Below, piece by piece: positions 52,001 through 55,228 of a DNA stretch of 64,000 nt (positions are counted from its first letter, which is position 1; the number at the start of each line of letters is the position of its first letter). Both the position numbers and the translations under genes were made by a program. The notes under the pieces were generated by a model. The model did no database searches, was not told the origin of the DNA, and was given only the letters and a program-made list of their open reading frames with translations. Origin of the DNA: Dugong dugon (taxonomy: Eukaryota > Chordata > Mammalia > Sirenia > Dugongidae); the NCBI GenBank assembly GCA_030035585.1, contig CM057469.1:66667501-66731500 (forward strand). The letters are read 5' to 3'.

Positions 52001-53714
52001 ACACTAATCATCAAGTTTAAAACTACTGGCCTTGTCAAGTTTTTCAGTGTCTTCCCTTAAAATATTTTAAAATACTTAAATGCCACATTCACATTTTGTC
52101 ACATCCATCTATTTCAGCCCTACCCCTAATCTGTCACCCTCCCACCCACAATCACTTTTTGGAGAGAGAGTTTTGCCATCAGAATCACACCTAATAAATC
52201 AGGACATTTATAATTATAATCTATCTAAGATGATGGTGATAATCACTGTTCTGGAAAGGGCTCTGGAAGGATCCCTTTGAGGAATGAGTGACCTGTTAGG
52301 GCTCTTTTGAAGGGAAAGGTAGAAGATCCTACCATATAGTACAGATCTGAAAGCAGACTGTATTAGAGACTTAAATGACTCCTTCAGACTTTTGAAAAGC
52401 AACATGTCTAGAAAAAATTGGTGATTTAGAAAATACAGTTTTTCAATTTTTTCATTTTACAGACAATCATTGAGGATAATCAACATATTACAACTAAATC
52501 TAAAAGTTATCTCTATATAAAAATACTGCCATCAAGTTGGAAAATGCATGAGCACACTGACTCCAGAGGCAAGACGCGTTACATATCACTTGCTTGGACT
52601 TAGATTTTAAAAGGCGTACATACCTCTTGCTGAAAGGCCTTATGCGTACCGCCACAGTCACTTGACTATTCTCTACCTTTAAGGGGTCTGTTTCTGTACA
52701 GGTGTTCTGACCTGCGGTTTCTTCTTCAGGAGGGAATGTACTTTCTTGTGACCTCTCACTTTTATTTACAAGAAGGGAACTTTTTGGTCTTTGTTTAACT
52801 TGAAGGCTGGGCATCCGATTTTTCAGTATTGATGCAACTGGGCTCTTAAACTGAGGCACACTGCACTTTGGTGTTAATCTGTGTTCTGTTACACACTTCA
52901 TGGGTGTTCTTCCTTTTTCTAAGGGTCCCAGTTTATTTGCTGAATTTTTCACAATGTCCCTTCCAATACTTCTAGGATGTAAGTTTTCTGTTCCAGATAC
53001 TTTGATATCCAACTTGCTCTTAGTAGGTTTTATTGCCAAGCGTCCTGATCTAACAGCTTCAGTATGACTCCGAGAACCAGTGTGTGCTCTATGACTTAAG
53101 TATTTAAGTACAACATTTCCATTTTCATCACTGGGGGCTGAAAATGTTTCTTTGCATTTTTCATCAGTCATCATTTCGATGTTTTTTGAGTCCTCAGCTA
53201 AAGGTACAGAAGATACAACAAAAGAGTTTTTATCAGTATTTACAGTCTTTACATGTCTACTAGTTTCCTGTGAGGCATGTTTATCTTCTGTTTCACCTCC
53301 CGTTTTCTGCGTCGTTTTCCACTTTTCCACAGAATCTGTTTTAGCACGACGTTGTAACGTAAGACGTTTTGCAGCTGTCTTTTCAGTAGTGTCTCCCAAC
53401 TCACTATCAAGCAAAGATGATTCTTTGTCCCTTGTAACTCTTCTCTGAAGTGTCAATCTACCTACAGGTTTAGGGGTCAGGGGTAGATCTCCGGTGTTTT
53501 TACAGGCAGAAATAACGTAAGTGCTATTTATGTCTTTGATCTTACTTGCAGATTGAAATAAAGGATCATCATTTTCGCATTCTGACATATCCGACTTTGA
53601 ATGCAGCTTAAGTTGGCTACTGTGGGAGAGGTCATTCAATGAGGAATTCTTTTGGGAAGAAGGAATACCACGGATACCACTGTCATTTCGATTACGAGCA
53701 CTGTATATTGACAT
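1772..53714 (-). CDS. KIF14: KIF14 kinesin family member 14, coding exons 2-25 (3' end outside window)
   Basis: Plus-end-directed microtubule motor of the mitotic spindle and midbody. In other mammals it recruits citron kinase and binds PRC1 for cytokinesis. Twenty-four coding exons join in one frame with no stop, giving residues 1-1352. Layout: basic, Ser/Lys-rich N-terminal region (1-350); motor (about 352-700) with P-loop GQTGSGKS at 440-447, switch I NDKSSRSH at 557-564, switch II DLAGSE at 596-601, and LRYANQAR before the neck at 685-692; coiled coil (about 700-780); FHA domain (about 818-884) around [15 protein letters not shown]; long Glu/Lys/Gln-rich coiled coil (about 915-1070); C-terminal region. 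The match to human KIF14 as I remember it is strong in every exon. The N-terminal region is about seven residues shorter. The last exons and the polyadenylation site lie left of position 1. Intact frame and splice sites argue for a functional gene. Confidence 0.97.
2146..2370 (-). CDS. KIF14: KIF14 exon 24
   Basis: Residues 1217-1290 plus one base of 1291 (225 bp), [16 protein letters not shown] to [10 protein letters not shown]. Acceptor gttgatatag, donor ACT|GTAAG. An internal ATG resembles a start but lies mid-exon in the conserved GLM(D/E)KSS stretch. Confidence 0.96.
2371..3984. other. Intron 23, first part
   Basis: AT-rich intron. A weak MIR-like stretch in minus orientation lies at about 3362-3480 ('ttgctcaatttcccaaagctgg'-type). 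From about 3900 the sequence resembles the 'cataaagtgtgcat' start of an old L1-related repeat that resumes after the SINE/RTE piece at 3985-4163. Nothing else recognised. Confidence 0.4.
3985..4163 (+). mobile_element. BovB/RTE LINE 3' end
   Basis: Corresponds to the last part of the RTE at 45471-48662: 'gattgacacagtggctgcaa', 'caatgggctcaa', then the 'gaaccgactcaacagcacc' tail and an ACA-repeat end. 5'-truncated copy; the open frame across it is an RTE remnant. Confidence 0.85.
4164..4970 (+). repeat. Old L1-type LINE fragments
   Basis: Contains 'gaacttcatataaatggaatcatacaa', 'tttgtgtctggc' and 'cataatgtttttgggattcatcc', typical of a common mammalian L1M-type repeat. A second stretch (4600-4970) carries a related 'gggcaaccat' and 'cacttaac'-like pattern. 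A relative lies at 40555-40800. Strand and subfamily uncertain. Confidence 0.5.
5186..5280 (-). CDS. KIF14: KIF14 exon 23
   Basis: Residues 1185-1215 plus parts of 1184 and 1216 (95 bp): [18 protein letters not shown] then [13 protein letters not shown]. Acceptor ctctttatag, donor TCAG|GTATTT. Basic RSLMKNRR segment conserved with human. Confidence 0.96.
5480..5800. repeat. Possible L2/MIR-class ancient repeat
   Basis: Starts with 'aaatatttattgagcacta' and continues through 'cagacatggtctctgggcaa' and 'gcttacagtccagaggaaa', the pattern of very old L2-related sequence. Heavily diverged. Confidence 0.4.
6537..6702 (-). repeat. AfroSINE
   Basis: tRNA-derived SINE in minus orientation: '(c)tataggacagagtagaa', 'gggtttccaaggagc', 'tggttagcagcc' and terminal 'ccaccagggctct'. 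The open frames on both strands here are SINE artefacts. Confidence 0.92.
6703..7715. other. Intron 22, unassigned stretch
   Basis: AT-rich intronic DNA. I see no exon, RNA gene or clearly classifiable repeat. Confidence 0.45.
7716..7835 (-). repeat. MIR fragment
   Basis: Minus-strand MIR core: 'gccatttattgaacacctac' followed by a degraded 'ttctgcaacatcatcat' and 'tgttacagataat'. Contains an ATC trinucleotide run. Confidence 0.6.
7838..8275 (+). repeat. LTR-like interspersed repeat
   Basis: Begins 'tttatgtgtcaacttggcta' and contains 'attttggacttgccagccc' and 'gtgagccaattccct'-type sequence, ending near 'agagaaacagaaac'. This pattern is common to an old mammalian LTR-like repeat. Its final 74 bases form the left arm of an inverted repeat with 8681-8753. 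Confidence 0.5.
8335..8648 (+). mobile_element. Short DNA-transposon-like element with terminal inverted repeats (copy 1)
   Basis: Left end 'ccttctcctcccttatcaac' and right end 'gttggtaagtgaggagagag' are imperfect inverted repeats. The interior matches, in opposite orientation, the copy at 24126-24507 over its whole length. No coding capacity. Looks like a non-autonomous (MITE-like) element; the family is unknown to me. It is flanked by TA/CA and TA/GA simple repeats. Confidence 0.6.
8681..8753 (-). repeat. Right arm of inverted repeat
   Basis: Reverse complement of 8193-8266 with roughly 85 percent identity by eye ('aagcagctgct' and 'taagatagtggttgtag' blocks). The two arms enclose the MITE-like element at 8335-8648. 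Confidence 0.75.
8754..8925 (-). repeat. MIR SINE
   Basis: Minus-strand MIR: 'cacttaatcttcatgataa', 'ccattttacagatgagaaaa', 'tgagaactcaggactctga'. Confidence 0.8.
9305..9500 (+). repeat. MIR SINE
   Basis: Plus-strand MIR: 'tttggagtcactcaagcctgg', 'gacaagttacttaacctctt', 'tctataaaatgaggtaatga', 'actaaatgagataatgctta'. Confidence 0.88.
9540..9808 (+). repeat. L2 LINE fragment (left of hAT-like insertion)
   Basis: L2-type 3' ORF2 sequence ('ctggatgtcccctgggcacc', 'ggagtcatccttgagccctt'). Interrupted at 9809 and resumes at 11069. Confidence 0.6.
9809..11068 (+). mobile_element. hAT-like DNA transposon remnant carrying a nested L1-type insertion
   Basis: The outer ends are CAGTAGCATCA (left) and the reverse complement of CAGTGGCGTCA (right), each followed inward by a GGGTGTGG or GGTGTGG block and a GGGTGA block. 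It sits inside an L2 between ttctcctc and ctctcctt, which match at 6 of 8 positions, as expected for a decayed 8-bp hAT duplication. The interior has no long frame, so it is a non-autonomous or decayed copy. Minus the nested element it is about 0.6 kb. Confidence 0.65.
9955..10615 (+). mobile_element. L1-type 3' end nested in the hAT-like element
   Basis: Matches 25130-25767 closely ('gttctggacagagctggaga' to a tail of A-rich AAAT repeats). Flanking sequences aaaaatatgcctgtggt and aaaaattcctgtggt are probably the target-site duplication. 5'-truncated retrotransposon copy. Confidence 0.75.
11069..11175 (+). repeat. L2 LINE fragment (right of hAT-like insertion)
   Basis: Continues the L2 from 9808 ('cagttcttctgcccagtct'). 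Confidence 0.45.
11176..11820. other. Intron 22 end, nothing recognised
   Basis: AT-rich intronic sequence next to exon 22 with no named repeat. Confidence 0.45.
11821..11921 (-). CDS. KIF14: KIF14 exon 22
   Basis: Residues 1151-1183 plus two bases of 1184 (101 bp): [17 protein letters not shown] then [16 protein letters not shown]. Acceptor ttttcttag, donor GGAG|GTAAAG. Acidic segment with the conserved CDP(E/D)DEWEPDIT motif. Confidence 0.96.
12085..12815 (+). repeat. Old L1 3' UTR-like sequence
   Basis: Contains 'catgagaccagaagaactgg', 'gtggtgtccagctacca' and a terminal 'gatgtcactgaattgtacgt' region as in the other L1-type 3' ends in this window, but more diverged. Holds a perfect 58-bp tandem duplication (12347-12462). 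Confidence 0.6.
12347..12462 (+). repeat. 58-bp tandem duplication
   Basis: Two identical 58-base units, 12347-12404 and 12405-12462, beginning catagactccagata and ending actactgcc. Confidence 0.97.
12990..13115 (+). repeat. L1-like fragment
   Basis: 'aaagcaatgccaattaaagt' and 'attataattatatggaaaaa' resemble the end of an L1/HAL1 open frame. Confidence 0.45.
13330..14080 (-). repeat. L1 LINE fragment, minus strand
   Basis: Reads as reverse-complement L1 ORF2: 'ccttgcattcctagaataaa', 'cacttggtcatggtatata'-type sequence, 'ttggaggtttggaagagtt', 'ccagagcttgaatttgtta'. Degraded, no intact frame. Confidence 0.7.
14092..14288 (-). repeat. AfroSINE, long form
   Basis: Minus-strand SINE including the internal 'aaatctttacggaagcagac' region absent from the short copies. 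Ends 'ccaccagggctcc'. Confidence 0.9.
14400..15080 (+). repeat. L1/HAL1-like fragment
   Basis: A-rich degraded LINE: 'gattcaaatacatcaaatgt', 'aaggacatgaacacatattt', 'ttagtaattaaaatgcatat'-like sequence. Confidence 0.55.
15406..16302 (+). mobile_element. L1-type non-LTR retrotransposon 3' end
   Basis: Shares 'gtctggggtcttaaaagct', 'ggccatctaagatac' and 'agatggtgccggctaccacc' with the other L1-type ends but belongs to a different subfamily. Ends in an A-tail. Flanking tatatcactttca and tatgtcactttca look like a 13-14 bp target-site duplication. Short frames inside are not genes. Confidence 0.75.
16366..16501 (-). CDS. KIF14: KIF14 exon 21
   Basis: Residues 1106-1150 (136 bp): [19 protein letters not shown] then [26 protein letters not shown]. 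Acceptor ctttttctttcag. Donor GAG|GTCTGG is weak. TSVQIQVRN appears two residues longer than the human TSIRVRN. Confidence 0.95.
16651..16863 (+). repeat. AfroSINE, long form
   Basis: 'ggagtccctggtgggcaca' to 'caactcagtggcaactaaca' with an ACA tail. Confidence 0.92.
17266..17359 (-). CDS. KIF14: KIF14 exon 20
   Basis: Residues 1075-1104 plus parts of 1074 and 1105 (94 bp): [19 protein letters not shown] then [11 protein letters not shown]. Acceptor ctgtgtcag, donor GCAG|GTGCGT. Confidence 0.96.
17360..19203. other. Intron 19, nothing recognised
   Basis: About 1.8 kb of AT-rich sequence. I see T-rich and A-rich runs but no confident repeat, exon or RNA gene. Confidence 0.45.
19204..19330 (-). 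CDS. KIF14: KIF14 exon 19
   Basis: Residues 1032-1073 plus one base of 1074 (127 bp): [20 protein letters not shown] then [20 protein letters not shown]. Donor ACAA|GTAAGT. End of the second coiled coil. Confidence 0.97.
19949..20114 (-). repeat. AfroSINE with target-site duplication
   Basis: Flanked by a perfect 14-bp direct repeat, cataagggatcaaa, at 19935-19948 and 20115-20128. Standard short AfroSINE in minus orientation. Confidence 0.95.
20143..20321 (+). mobile_element. MER5A (hAT-Charlie) DNA transposon
   Basis: Left end 'agtggttctcaaacttta' and right end 'tgagaaccacta' are the known MER5A inverted ends. The interior 'gcttctgattcagtagtcc' also fits. Confidence 0.92.
20928..21080 (-). 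CDS. KIF14: KIF14 exon 18
   Basis: Residues 981-1031 (153 bp, symmetric phase): [20 protein letters not shown] then [31 protein letters not shown]. Acceptor ctctttaaag, donor CAG|GTAATT. Coiled coil. Confidence 0.97.
21558..21705 (-). CDS. KIF14: KIF14 exon 17
   Basis: Residues 932-980 (148 bp): [20 protein letters not shown] then [29 protein letters not shown]. Acceptor ccttttatag, donor CTG|GTAAAA. Coiled coil, nearly identical to human. Confidence 0.97.
21870..21978 (-). repeat. AfroSINE fragment
   Basis: 3' half of the SINE in minus orientation, ending in a short TG run. Confidence 0.85.
22015..22245 (+). repeat. L2 LINE fragment
   Basis: 'tccattctccagacttgggt', 'agatcatgcctgtctccttt', 'aagtccaaactctttagc' match L2 3' ORF2. 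Confidence 0.75.
22322..22970 (+). repeat. MLT1-like solo LTR interrupted by an AfroSINE
   Basis: Starts 'tgttacagattgaactgtgt' and ends 'cagcattagataactaaga' after 'attaaagccacccacttgtg'. The AfroSINE at 22409-22598 splits it. This is the usual layout of mammalian MaLR-type LTRs; subfamily uncertain. Confidence 0.55.
22409..22598 (+). repeat. AfroSINE inside the LTR-like repeat
   Basis: 'ggtgaaaggttggcagtttg' to 'caactcaacagcaactgaca'-like 3' end. Long form. Confidence 0.9.
22975..23285 (+). repeat. L2 LINE 3' end
   Basis: 'ctggaagccttcactgatcc' and the classic L2 end 'cctagtactatgacagacac' with 'caataaacgtttgctaaat'. Confidence 0.85.
23407..23618 (+). repeat. AfroSINE, long form
   Basis: 'cacctggtggtctagtggtt' to 'cagcaatgggtttaggtttt'. 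Confidence 0.93.
23838..23998 (-). CDS. KIF14: KIF14 exon 16
   Basis: Residues 878-930 plus two bases of 931 (161 bp): [20 protein letters not shown] then [33 protein letters not shown]. Acceptor tgtgctttag, donor ACA|GTAAGT. End of the FHA domain and start of the second coiled coil. Confidence 0.97.
24126..24507 (-). mobile_element. Short DNA-transposon-like element with terminal inverted repeats (copy 2)
   Basis: Reverse-orientation relative of 8335-8648. Ends 'tctcctcacttatcaac' and 'gtcgataagtgagaagg' are inverted repeats. Carries three 24-base units (24239-24262, 24263-24286, 24287-24310) where copy 1 has fewer. Confidence 0.6.
24508..24765 (-). repeat. Two adjacent MIR fragments
   Basis: Both read as MIR in minus orientation: 'catttattaaatactttcta' near 24512 and 'catttgttgagagcttgcta' near 24674, each followed by a 'cctcac'- or 'atcttcccagc'-type core. 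Confidence 0.75.
24766..24841 (-). repeat. AfroSINE, right part as transcribed (split copy)
   Basis: SINE interrupted at 24842 by the L1-type element; it resumes at 25768. The sequence aaaactgccccatagg is present on both sides of the insertion. Confidence 0.9.
24842..25767 (+). mobile_element. L1-type 3' end inserted in an AfroSINE
   Basis: Begins 'ggaacatctagcttgattgg' and ends with polyadenylation signal AATAAAA and an A-tail. Target-site duplication aaaactgccccatagg (24826-24841 and 25768-25783). It is the cleanest full copy of this 3' end in the window. Its 3' end contains two similar 'attgttaaccattgtcat' modules about 220 bases apart. Confidence 0.88.
25768..25868 (-). repeat. AfroSINE, remaining part of split copy
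   Basis: Continues from 24841 through 'ggttatcagcctgagctctt' to 'ccaccagggatcc'. Confidence 0.9.
26007..26106 (+). repeat. AfroSINE fragment beside exon 15
   Basis: 5' half of a SINE ('ctggaaacctggtggtgcag'), ending at 'aaaaccctatgggttttttt'. Lies 47 bases from the donor of exon 15, inside intron 15. Confidence 0.9.
26154..26256 (-). CDS. KIF14: KIF14 exon 15
   Basis: Residues 844-877 plus one base of 843 (103 bp): [20 protein letters not shown] then [14 protein letters not shown]. Acceptor tctttacag, donor CAT|GTAAGT. Core of the FHA phosphopeptide-binding fold; diverged from human at several positions but aligned without gaps. Confidence 0.96.
26302..28420 (+). repeat. Tandem duplication, unit A
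   Basis: 2119-base unit repeated at 28421-30543. Holds about 0.8 kb of plain intron 14 followed by an L1-type insertion with an A-tail. I count only about seven substitutions plus homopolymer and short-repeat length differences between the units. Confidence 0.95.
27125..28423 (+). mobile_element. L1-type insertion with two 3' ends, in unit A
   Basis: Starts after 'cagaagaaccctatctc' and ends in an A-run. It contains one 3' end to about 27955, an AAAT-repeat, then a second partial 3' end (27955-28393). The sequence agaagaaccctatctc at the start recurs after unit B (30543-30558), which marks it as the target-site duplication. Confidence 0.82.
28421..30543 (+). repeat. Tandem duplication, unit B
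   Basis: Second copy of 26302-28420; unit A base n aligns with unit B base n+2119 at the left end. The L1-type insertion copy spans about 29243-30543, and normal intron resumes at 'agaagaaccctatctcacac'. Confidence 0.95.
30560..31039. other. Intron 14, unassigned stretch
   Basis: No repeat family or exon recognised. Two overlapping short open frames have no visible similarity to known proteins. Confidence 0.4.
31040..32515 (+). repeat. Old L1 LINE 3' region
   Basis: Reads as the end of L1 ORF2 and 3' UTR on the plus strand: 'actatggggtatcagagaga', 'gacaaaattgatgacatgta', 'gccaactgaaaaatggataa', 'aatgagataccaattcacat', 'acaaggatgtggggcaatgg'. Split by an AfroSINE fragment at 31222-31282. No intact frame. 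Confidence 0.88.
31222..31282 (+). repeat. AfroSINE 3' fragment inside L1
   Basis: 'gtgtcactatgagtcagaat' to 'ggcaacgggtttggtttggt'. Confidence 0.85.
32640..32792 (-). repeat. AfroSINE with target-site duplication
   Basis: Perfect 14-bp direct repeat ccaagacaaaaata at 32626-32639 and 32793-32806. Confidence 0.95.
33014..33198 (-). CDS. KIF14: KIF14 exon 14
   Basis: Residues 782-842 plus two bases of 843 (185 bp): [20 protein letters not shown] then [40 protein letters not shown]. Acceptor tttcactag, donor ATTG|GTATGT. First half of the FHA domain, with the [10 protein letters not shown] loop. Confidence 0.97.
33400..34040 (+). repeat. L2 LINE fragment
   Basis: 'ccatcaccttagttcaggcc', 'catgtctgaactactacagc', 'gaagccagactggccattcc' match L2 3' ORF2. 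Confidence 0.75.
34060..35400 (+). repeat. L2 LINE, long copy with an AfroSINE inside
   Basis: Long L2 ORF2 3' half: 'cttgggagtcattcttgact', 'ttaaaacccttcaatggctc', 'accacatcaaggtctgaacc', ending 'acaataaatatttgttgag'. An AfroSINE at 35083-35275 interrupts its end. The open frames on both strands here are fossil L2 coding or its shadow. Confidence 0.88.
35083..35275 (+). repeat. AfroSINE with target-site duplication
   Basis: Long form, 'aaggagccctggtggtgcat' to an ACAACAATAAC tail. Flanks taaatctccctc and caaacctccctc are nearly identical. Confidence 0.93.
35604..35667 (-). CDS. KIF14: KIF14 exon 13
   Basis: Residues 761-781 (64 bp): [16 protein letters not shown] then TKELQ. Acceptor gtctttggaaag, donor CAG|GTATCA. 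Coiled-coil segment. Confidence 0.96.
35921..36068 (-). CDS. KIF14: KIF14 exon 12
   Basis: Residues 712-759 plus parts of 711 and 760 (148 bp): [20 protein letters not shown] then [28 protein letters not shown]. Acceptor aaatatttag, donor AAAG|GTGGGG (weak). Coiled coil after the motor. Confidence 0.97.
36069..37116. other. Intron 11, nothing recognised
   Basis: About 1 kb with no clear repeat or exon. Confidence 0.45.
37117..37289 (-). CDS. KIF14: KIF14 exon 11
   Basis: Residues 654-710 plus parts of 653 and 711 (173 bp): [20 protein letters not shown] then [37 protein letters not shown]. End of the motor domain and neck. Acceptor ttccttgaag pairs with a GC donor in exon 10; its own donor is AGAG|GTGACT. 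Confidence 0.97.
37535..37660 (+). repeat. L2 LINE 3' end
   Basis: 'ggaaagggactgtgtctggg' and 'gcgctcaataaatgtcaaa'. Confidence 0.8.
38110..38345 (-). repeat. MIR SINE
   Basis: Minus-strand MIR: 'cattttccagatgaggaaac', 'ttgcccaaagtcacagagct', 'tgttaaccactaggctata'. Confidence 0.92.
38428..38543 (-). CDS. KIF14: KIF14 exon 10
   Basis: Residues 615-652 plus two bases of Trp653 (116 bp): [20 protein letters not shown] then [18 protein letters not shown]. Microtubule-binding part of the motor (loop 11 to helix 5). The exon ends ATG|GCAAGT: the intron begins with GC, not GT, and codon phase requires it (TG|G restores Trp). Confidence 0.97.
38874..38990 (-). CDS. KIF14: KIF14 exon 9
   Basis: Residues 576-614 (117 bp, symmetric phase): [20 protein letters not shown] then [19 protein letters not shown]. 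Carries switch II DLAGSE (596-601). Acceptor tttgctacag, donor AAG|GTGAAT. Confidence 0.97.
38991..39818. other. Intron 8, nothing recognised
   Basis: AT-rich, about 0.8 kb; open frames here have no visible similarity to known proteins. Confidence 0.45.
39819..39926 (-). CDS. KIF14: KIF14 exon 8
   Basis: Residues 540-575 (108 bp): [20 protein letters not shown] then [16 protein letters not shown]. Switch I NDKSSRSH at 557-564. Acceptor cttttgttaacag-type, donor AAG|GTATTT. GGG at codon 570 gives Gly where I recall Val in human. Confidence 0.97.
40389..40419 (-). CDS. KIF14: KIF14 exon 7 (31-bp exon)
   Basis: Residues 530-539 plus one base of 529: [10 protein letters not shown]. Acceptor tttttaaatag, donor CAG|GTAAGA. 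Both neighbours need exactly this phase, so the very small exon is well supported. Confidence 0.93.
40555..40800 (+). repeat. Old L1-type LINE fragment
   Basis: 'catttgccatttcaactctt', 'tgtgcaaccatccacactat', 'cctggtaaccactaataaac'; same class as 4164-4600. Confidence 0.65.
41463..41515 (-). CDS. KIF14: KIF14 exon 6
   Basis: Residues 512-528 plus two bases of 529 (53 bp): [17 protein letters not shown]. Acceptor cttctgctag, donor CAAC|GTAAGT. Codon 529 reads ACG (Thr) across the junction, where human has Met. Confidence 0.93.
41516..42507. other. Intron 5, nothing recognised
   Basis: About 1 kb of AT-rich intron without a nameable repeat. Confidence 0.45.
42508..42606 (-). CDS. KIF14: KIF14 exon 5
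   Basis: Residues 479-511 (99 bp, symmetric): [20 protein letters not shown] then [13 protein letters not shown]. Acceptor ttcctactag, donor CCA|GTAAGA. Contains the FFEVYNE kinesin core strand. Confidence 0.97.
42770..42922 (+). repeat. AfroSINE, short form
   Basis: 'ggagccctgcaggcttggct' to 'cttgacggcaatggtttttt'. Confidence 0.92.
43520..43640. repeat. Ancient L2/MIR-class fragment
   Basis: 'caaatatttactgggcctca' and 'aagtcacaatctaatcagag' resemble very old L2-related repeats. Confidence 0.4.
43838..44026 (+). repeat. AfroSINE, long form
   Basis: 'ggggccctagtggcacactg' to 'cttggcggcaatgggtaatg'. Confidence 0.93.
44222..44492 (-). repeat. MIR SINE
   Basis: Minus-strand MIR, near full length: 'ctgagctcactatgtaccag', 'cagagaggttaagtaaattg', 'tgctcttaaccattacactt'. 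Confidence 0.93.
44880..45470 (+). repeat. L2 LINE, left of RTE insertion
   Basis: 'tccattctccacactgcagc', 'cttccctgcttaaaattctt', 'ttcacatgttgccctctgc'-type L2 ORF2. Interrupted by the RTE; resumes at 48663. Confidence 0.85.
45471..48662 (+). mobile_element. Full-length, inactive BovB/RTE LINE
   Basis: 3.19-kb non-LTR retrotransposon with a perfect 7-bp target-site duplication (agtctta, 45464-45470 and 48663-48669). The first frame (about 45830-46266) is an AP-type endonuclease ([29 protein letters not shown]). The later part (about 46455-48626) is reverse transcriptase: [44 protein letters not shown], then YGDN where active elements have YADD, and a C-terminal part ([17 protein letters not shown]). 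It ends in an ACAACA tail. The frame shifts between 46266 and 46455, and stops at about 46682, 46905, 47382, 47712 and 48306 break it. It cannot encode a working protein. BovB/RTE elements are known in Afrotheria and have spread between vertebrates horizontally. Confidence 0.93.
48663..48850 (+). repeat. L2 LINE 3' end, right of RTE insertion
   Basis: Continues the L2 from 45470 ('ctctgtcatagcatttactt', 'caggaactgggtttttaac'). Confidence 0.75.
48910..48975 (+). repeat. MER5A fragment
   Basis: 'cccaggctctaccccagacc' and 'ctgaatcagaatctccag' match the interior of MER5A. Confidence 0.65.
48976..49033 (+). repeat. (AC)n microsatellite
   Basis: About 29 uninterrupted AC units. The Cys-Val-rich open frame opposite is a translation of this repeat. 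Confidence 0.98.
49185..49270 (+). repeat. MIR fragment
   Basis: 'gtgcagtagaaagagcatgg', 'gctgggttcaaattccaac'. Confidence 0.8.
49372..49502 (+). repeat. AfroSINE, 5'-truncated
   Basis: 'cagttcggctgctaaccaca' to 'ctcttcagcaacaggtttac'. Confidence 0.92.
49773..49860 (-). CDS. KIF14: KIF14 exon 4
   Basis: Residues 450-478 plus one base of Thr449 (88 bp): [19 protein letters not shown] then [10 protein letters not shown]. Acceptor gtattttccag, donor GAG|GTATGT. Follows the P-loop; conserved GIIPR motif. Confidence 0.97.
49978..50385 (+). repeat. MIR SINE split by an AfroSINE
   Basis: MIR halves 49978-50162 ('cctgggctctggagccaaat', 'tcttctgtaaaatgggaac') and 50323-50385 ('gcacagtgcctagaatatag') around the SINE at 50163-50322. 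Confidence 0.9.
50163..50322 (-). repeat. AfroSINE with target-site duplication inside MIR
   Basis: Perfect 12-bp direct repeat aacctttagcac at 50151-50162 and 50323-50334. Confidence 0.95.
50410..50690 (-). repeat. MIR SINE
   Basis: Minus-strand MIR: 'ctaccatttattagatgcct', 'gtaacttgcccaagtttgca', 'tgagatttgagcccagat'. Confidence 0.8.
50734..50988 (-). CDS. KIF14: KIF14 exon 3
   Basis: Residues 365-448 plus parts of 364 and 449 (255 bp): [20 protein letters not shown] then [64 protein letters not shown]. Holds the Walker A P-loop GQTGSGKS. The internal Met at 367 is not a start: the exon is in frame with the 5' exon through acceptor tttttatag. Donor ATAC|GTAAGT. Confidence 0.98.
50989..52623. 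other. Intron 2, no confident feature
   Basis: About 1.6 kb; pyrimidine-rich stretches between 51.5 and 52.2 kb may be very old L2 but I cannot support it. Open frames here show no similarity I recognise. Confidence 0.4.
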
Positions 53715-53833
53715 TTTGGCAGCAAGTTATTTTAAAAACCGATGTTGTTGAAGAACCTAAGCTCATCTTTGGATGGTTAGTTGACTTCCAGCCATTTCTT
53801 ATGCAACGGTTTCTAAAAATAGCTGCTAACCTA
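52624..53833 (-). CDS. KIF14: KIF14 exon 2 (start codon and N-terminal region)
   Basis: 1210 bp; the first 119 bases (53833-53715) are 5' UTR, the ATG is at 53714, and coding continues for 363 codons plus two bases of Arg364. The start matches the human N-terminus (MS.YS.RNRN). Content: Ser/Lys/Thr-rich disordered region with repeated RLTLQRR motifs (residues 82-88 and 116-122 approximately), and a basic patch before the motor; in other mammals this region binds PRC1 and microtubules. Motor strand beta-1 [10 protein letters not shown] begins at 352. Acceptor tttttttag, donor AGAG|GTATGT. About seven residues shorter than human near residue 140. Confidence 0.97.
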
Positions 53834-54337
53834 CTAAAAAAAGAAGAAAAATTAAGATTGCACAGACTATAAACAGGCTTTAAAATACAGAGAACCTCCC
53901 ACTTTTAAAGTAACTTCCCAGAGGAATACATTAGAATAAAGCAGCGCTGATGACACTTTCAATCCTTCTCCTACTTGAGTGCTCTGTTACATGTGTGGTC
54001 CAAGGTACTGTCACTTCTAAACACTCTACCTCTTTATAGACACCAAACTCTGCCCCTCCTTTTTTTTTTTTTGGTCCTCTCTGTCTCTTTGAGGACTCTT
54101 TTCCTCAATCTACCCACTTAACCACTTTATATGAATATGGCCGACAGATTATGTGAACCTCACTATACAGTCTCTAACAGTGGAACCACCACTTCTTCAG
54201 GGCTTCAACTGACACCTTTAGTCTCCAAGACTCAGTCTCCAGCTGAAACATCACTTCCAAGCAGCTTCAGACAAATCTCTTCCCTCAAAGAGCTTACAAT
54301 CATTATTCAACAAATAAATTCACTGAGTCCTCATTAT
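53834..54337. other. Intron 1, downstream part
   Basis: Pyrimidine-rich; 54060-54337 may be a degraded L2 fragment, but support is weak. Confidence 0.4.
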
Positions 54338-54543
54338 GTCCCTGGGTGGTACAAATGGTTAACGCACTCAGCTGCTAACCAAAAGGATGGAGGTTCAAGT
54401 CCACCCAGAAACACTTCGGAAGAAAGTCCTGGCAATCTACTTCCCAAAAATCAGCCATTGAAAACCCTATGGAGCACAGTCCTATTCTGACACACATGGA
54501 GTCATCATGAGTCAGAATCAATTCAACAGCAATTGGTTTTTCA
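54338..54543 (+). repeat. AfroSINE, long form
   Basis: 'gtccctgggtggtacaaatg' to 'caacagcaattggtttttca'. Confidence 0.92.
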
Positions 54544-55228
54544 TTGGATGCAAGGCCCTCTGATAGTCAGTGGAGATTTCAAATATAAGACCTCTGTTCT
54601 CATTTCCTTAGTCAAGAAGGAAAACACAGATTAACCCTTATATCAGGCCAAATGTACCAAGTGATTTATGAGATGTAAAAAGTGCTATGTCAGCAAAGAT
54701 TACTCTTTTTAAGTAGTCTCAGTTTGGGGAGTCAGGAGAGAGCCTAAAGGAAACCCTAGCACCTAAGTCAGAGTCTGGAACAATGCATTTCTGTAAAAAC
54801 CTGTGGAATGTATGCTGAATACAGGAATGTTTCCTGAAGGAGATTAAACTGAGAAATGTCACAAGGTAGATTATTCACAAATGAGTGCCACAGACAATAA
54901 TACACATTAATTGCTTGTGTTAGGAGAACTATGCAAGATTAGACAAGTAGACATTCTGCTCTCTAGCAGTTAGATAACAAATTAGACAGACGTGTTTGTA
55001 AATATATGTCAAGGATATCTATCAGGCATTAAAGTTTAGAAGAAAGAGAATAGCAGTGATAACCACTAAGAAATCTGGCTTCTAGTCTACTCTGCAGCAA
55101 ACTCGTTATGCTGACATAAATAAATCTTTAAATTTGCTTGCCTGATTCTAACTTGTAAAATAACACTTGCTCAAACTATTTCATAAGTTATTGGAATCCT
55201 AACAAATTAGAAGAAGTTAAGGTTTAAG
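54544..55228. other. Intron 1, middle, nothing recognised
   Basis: No exon or confident repeat. Confidence 0.45.
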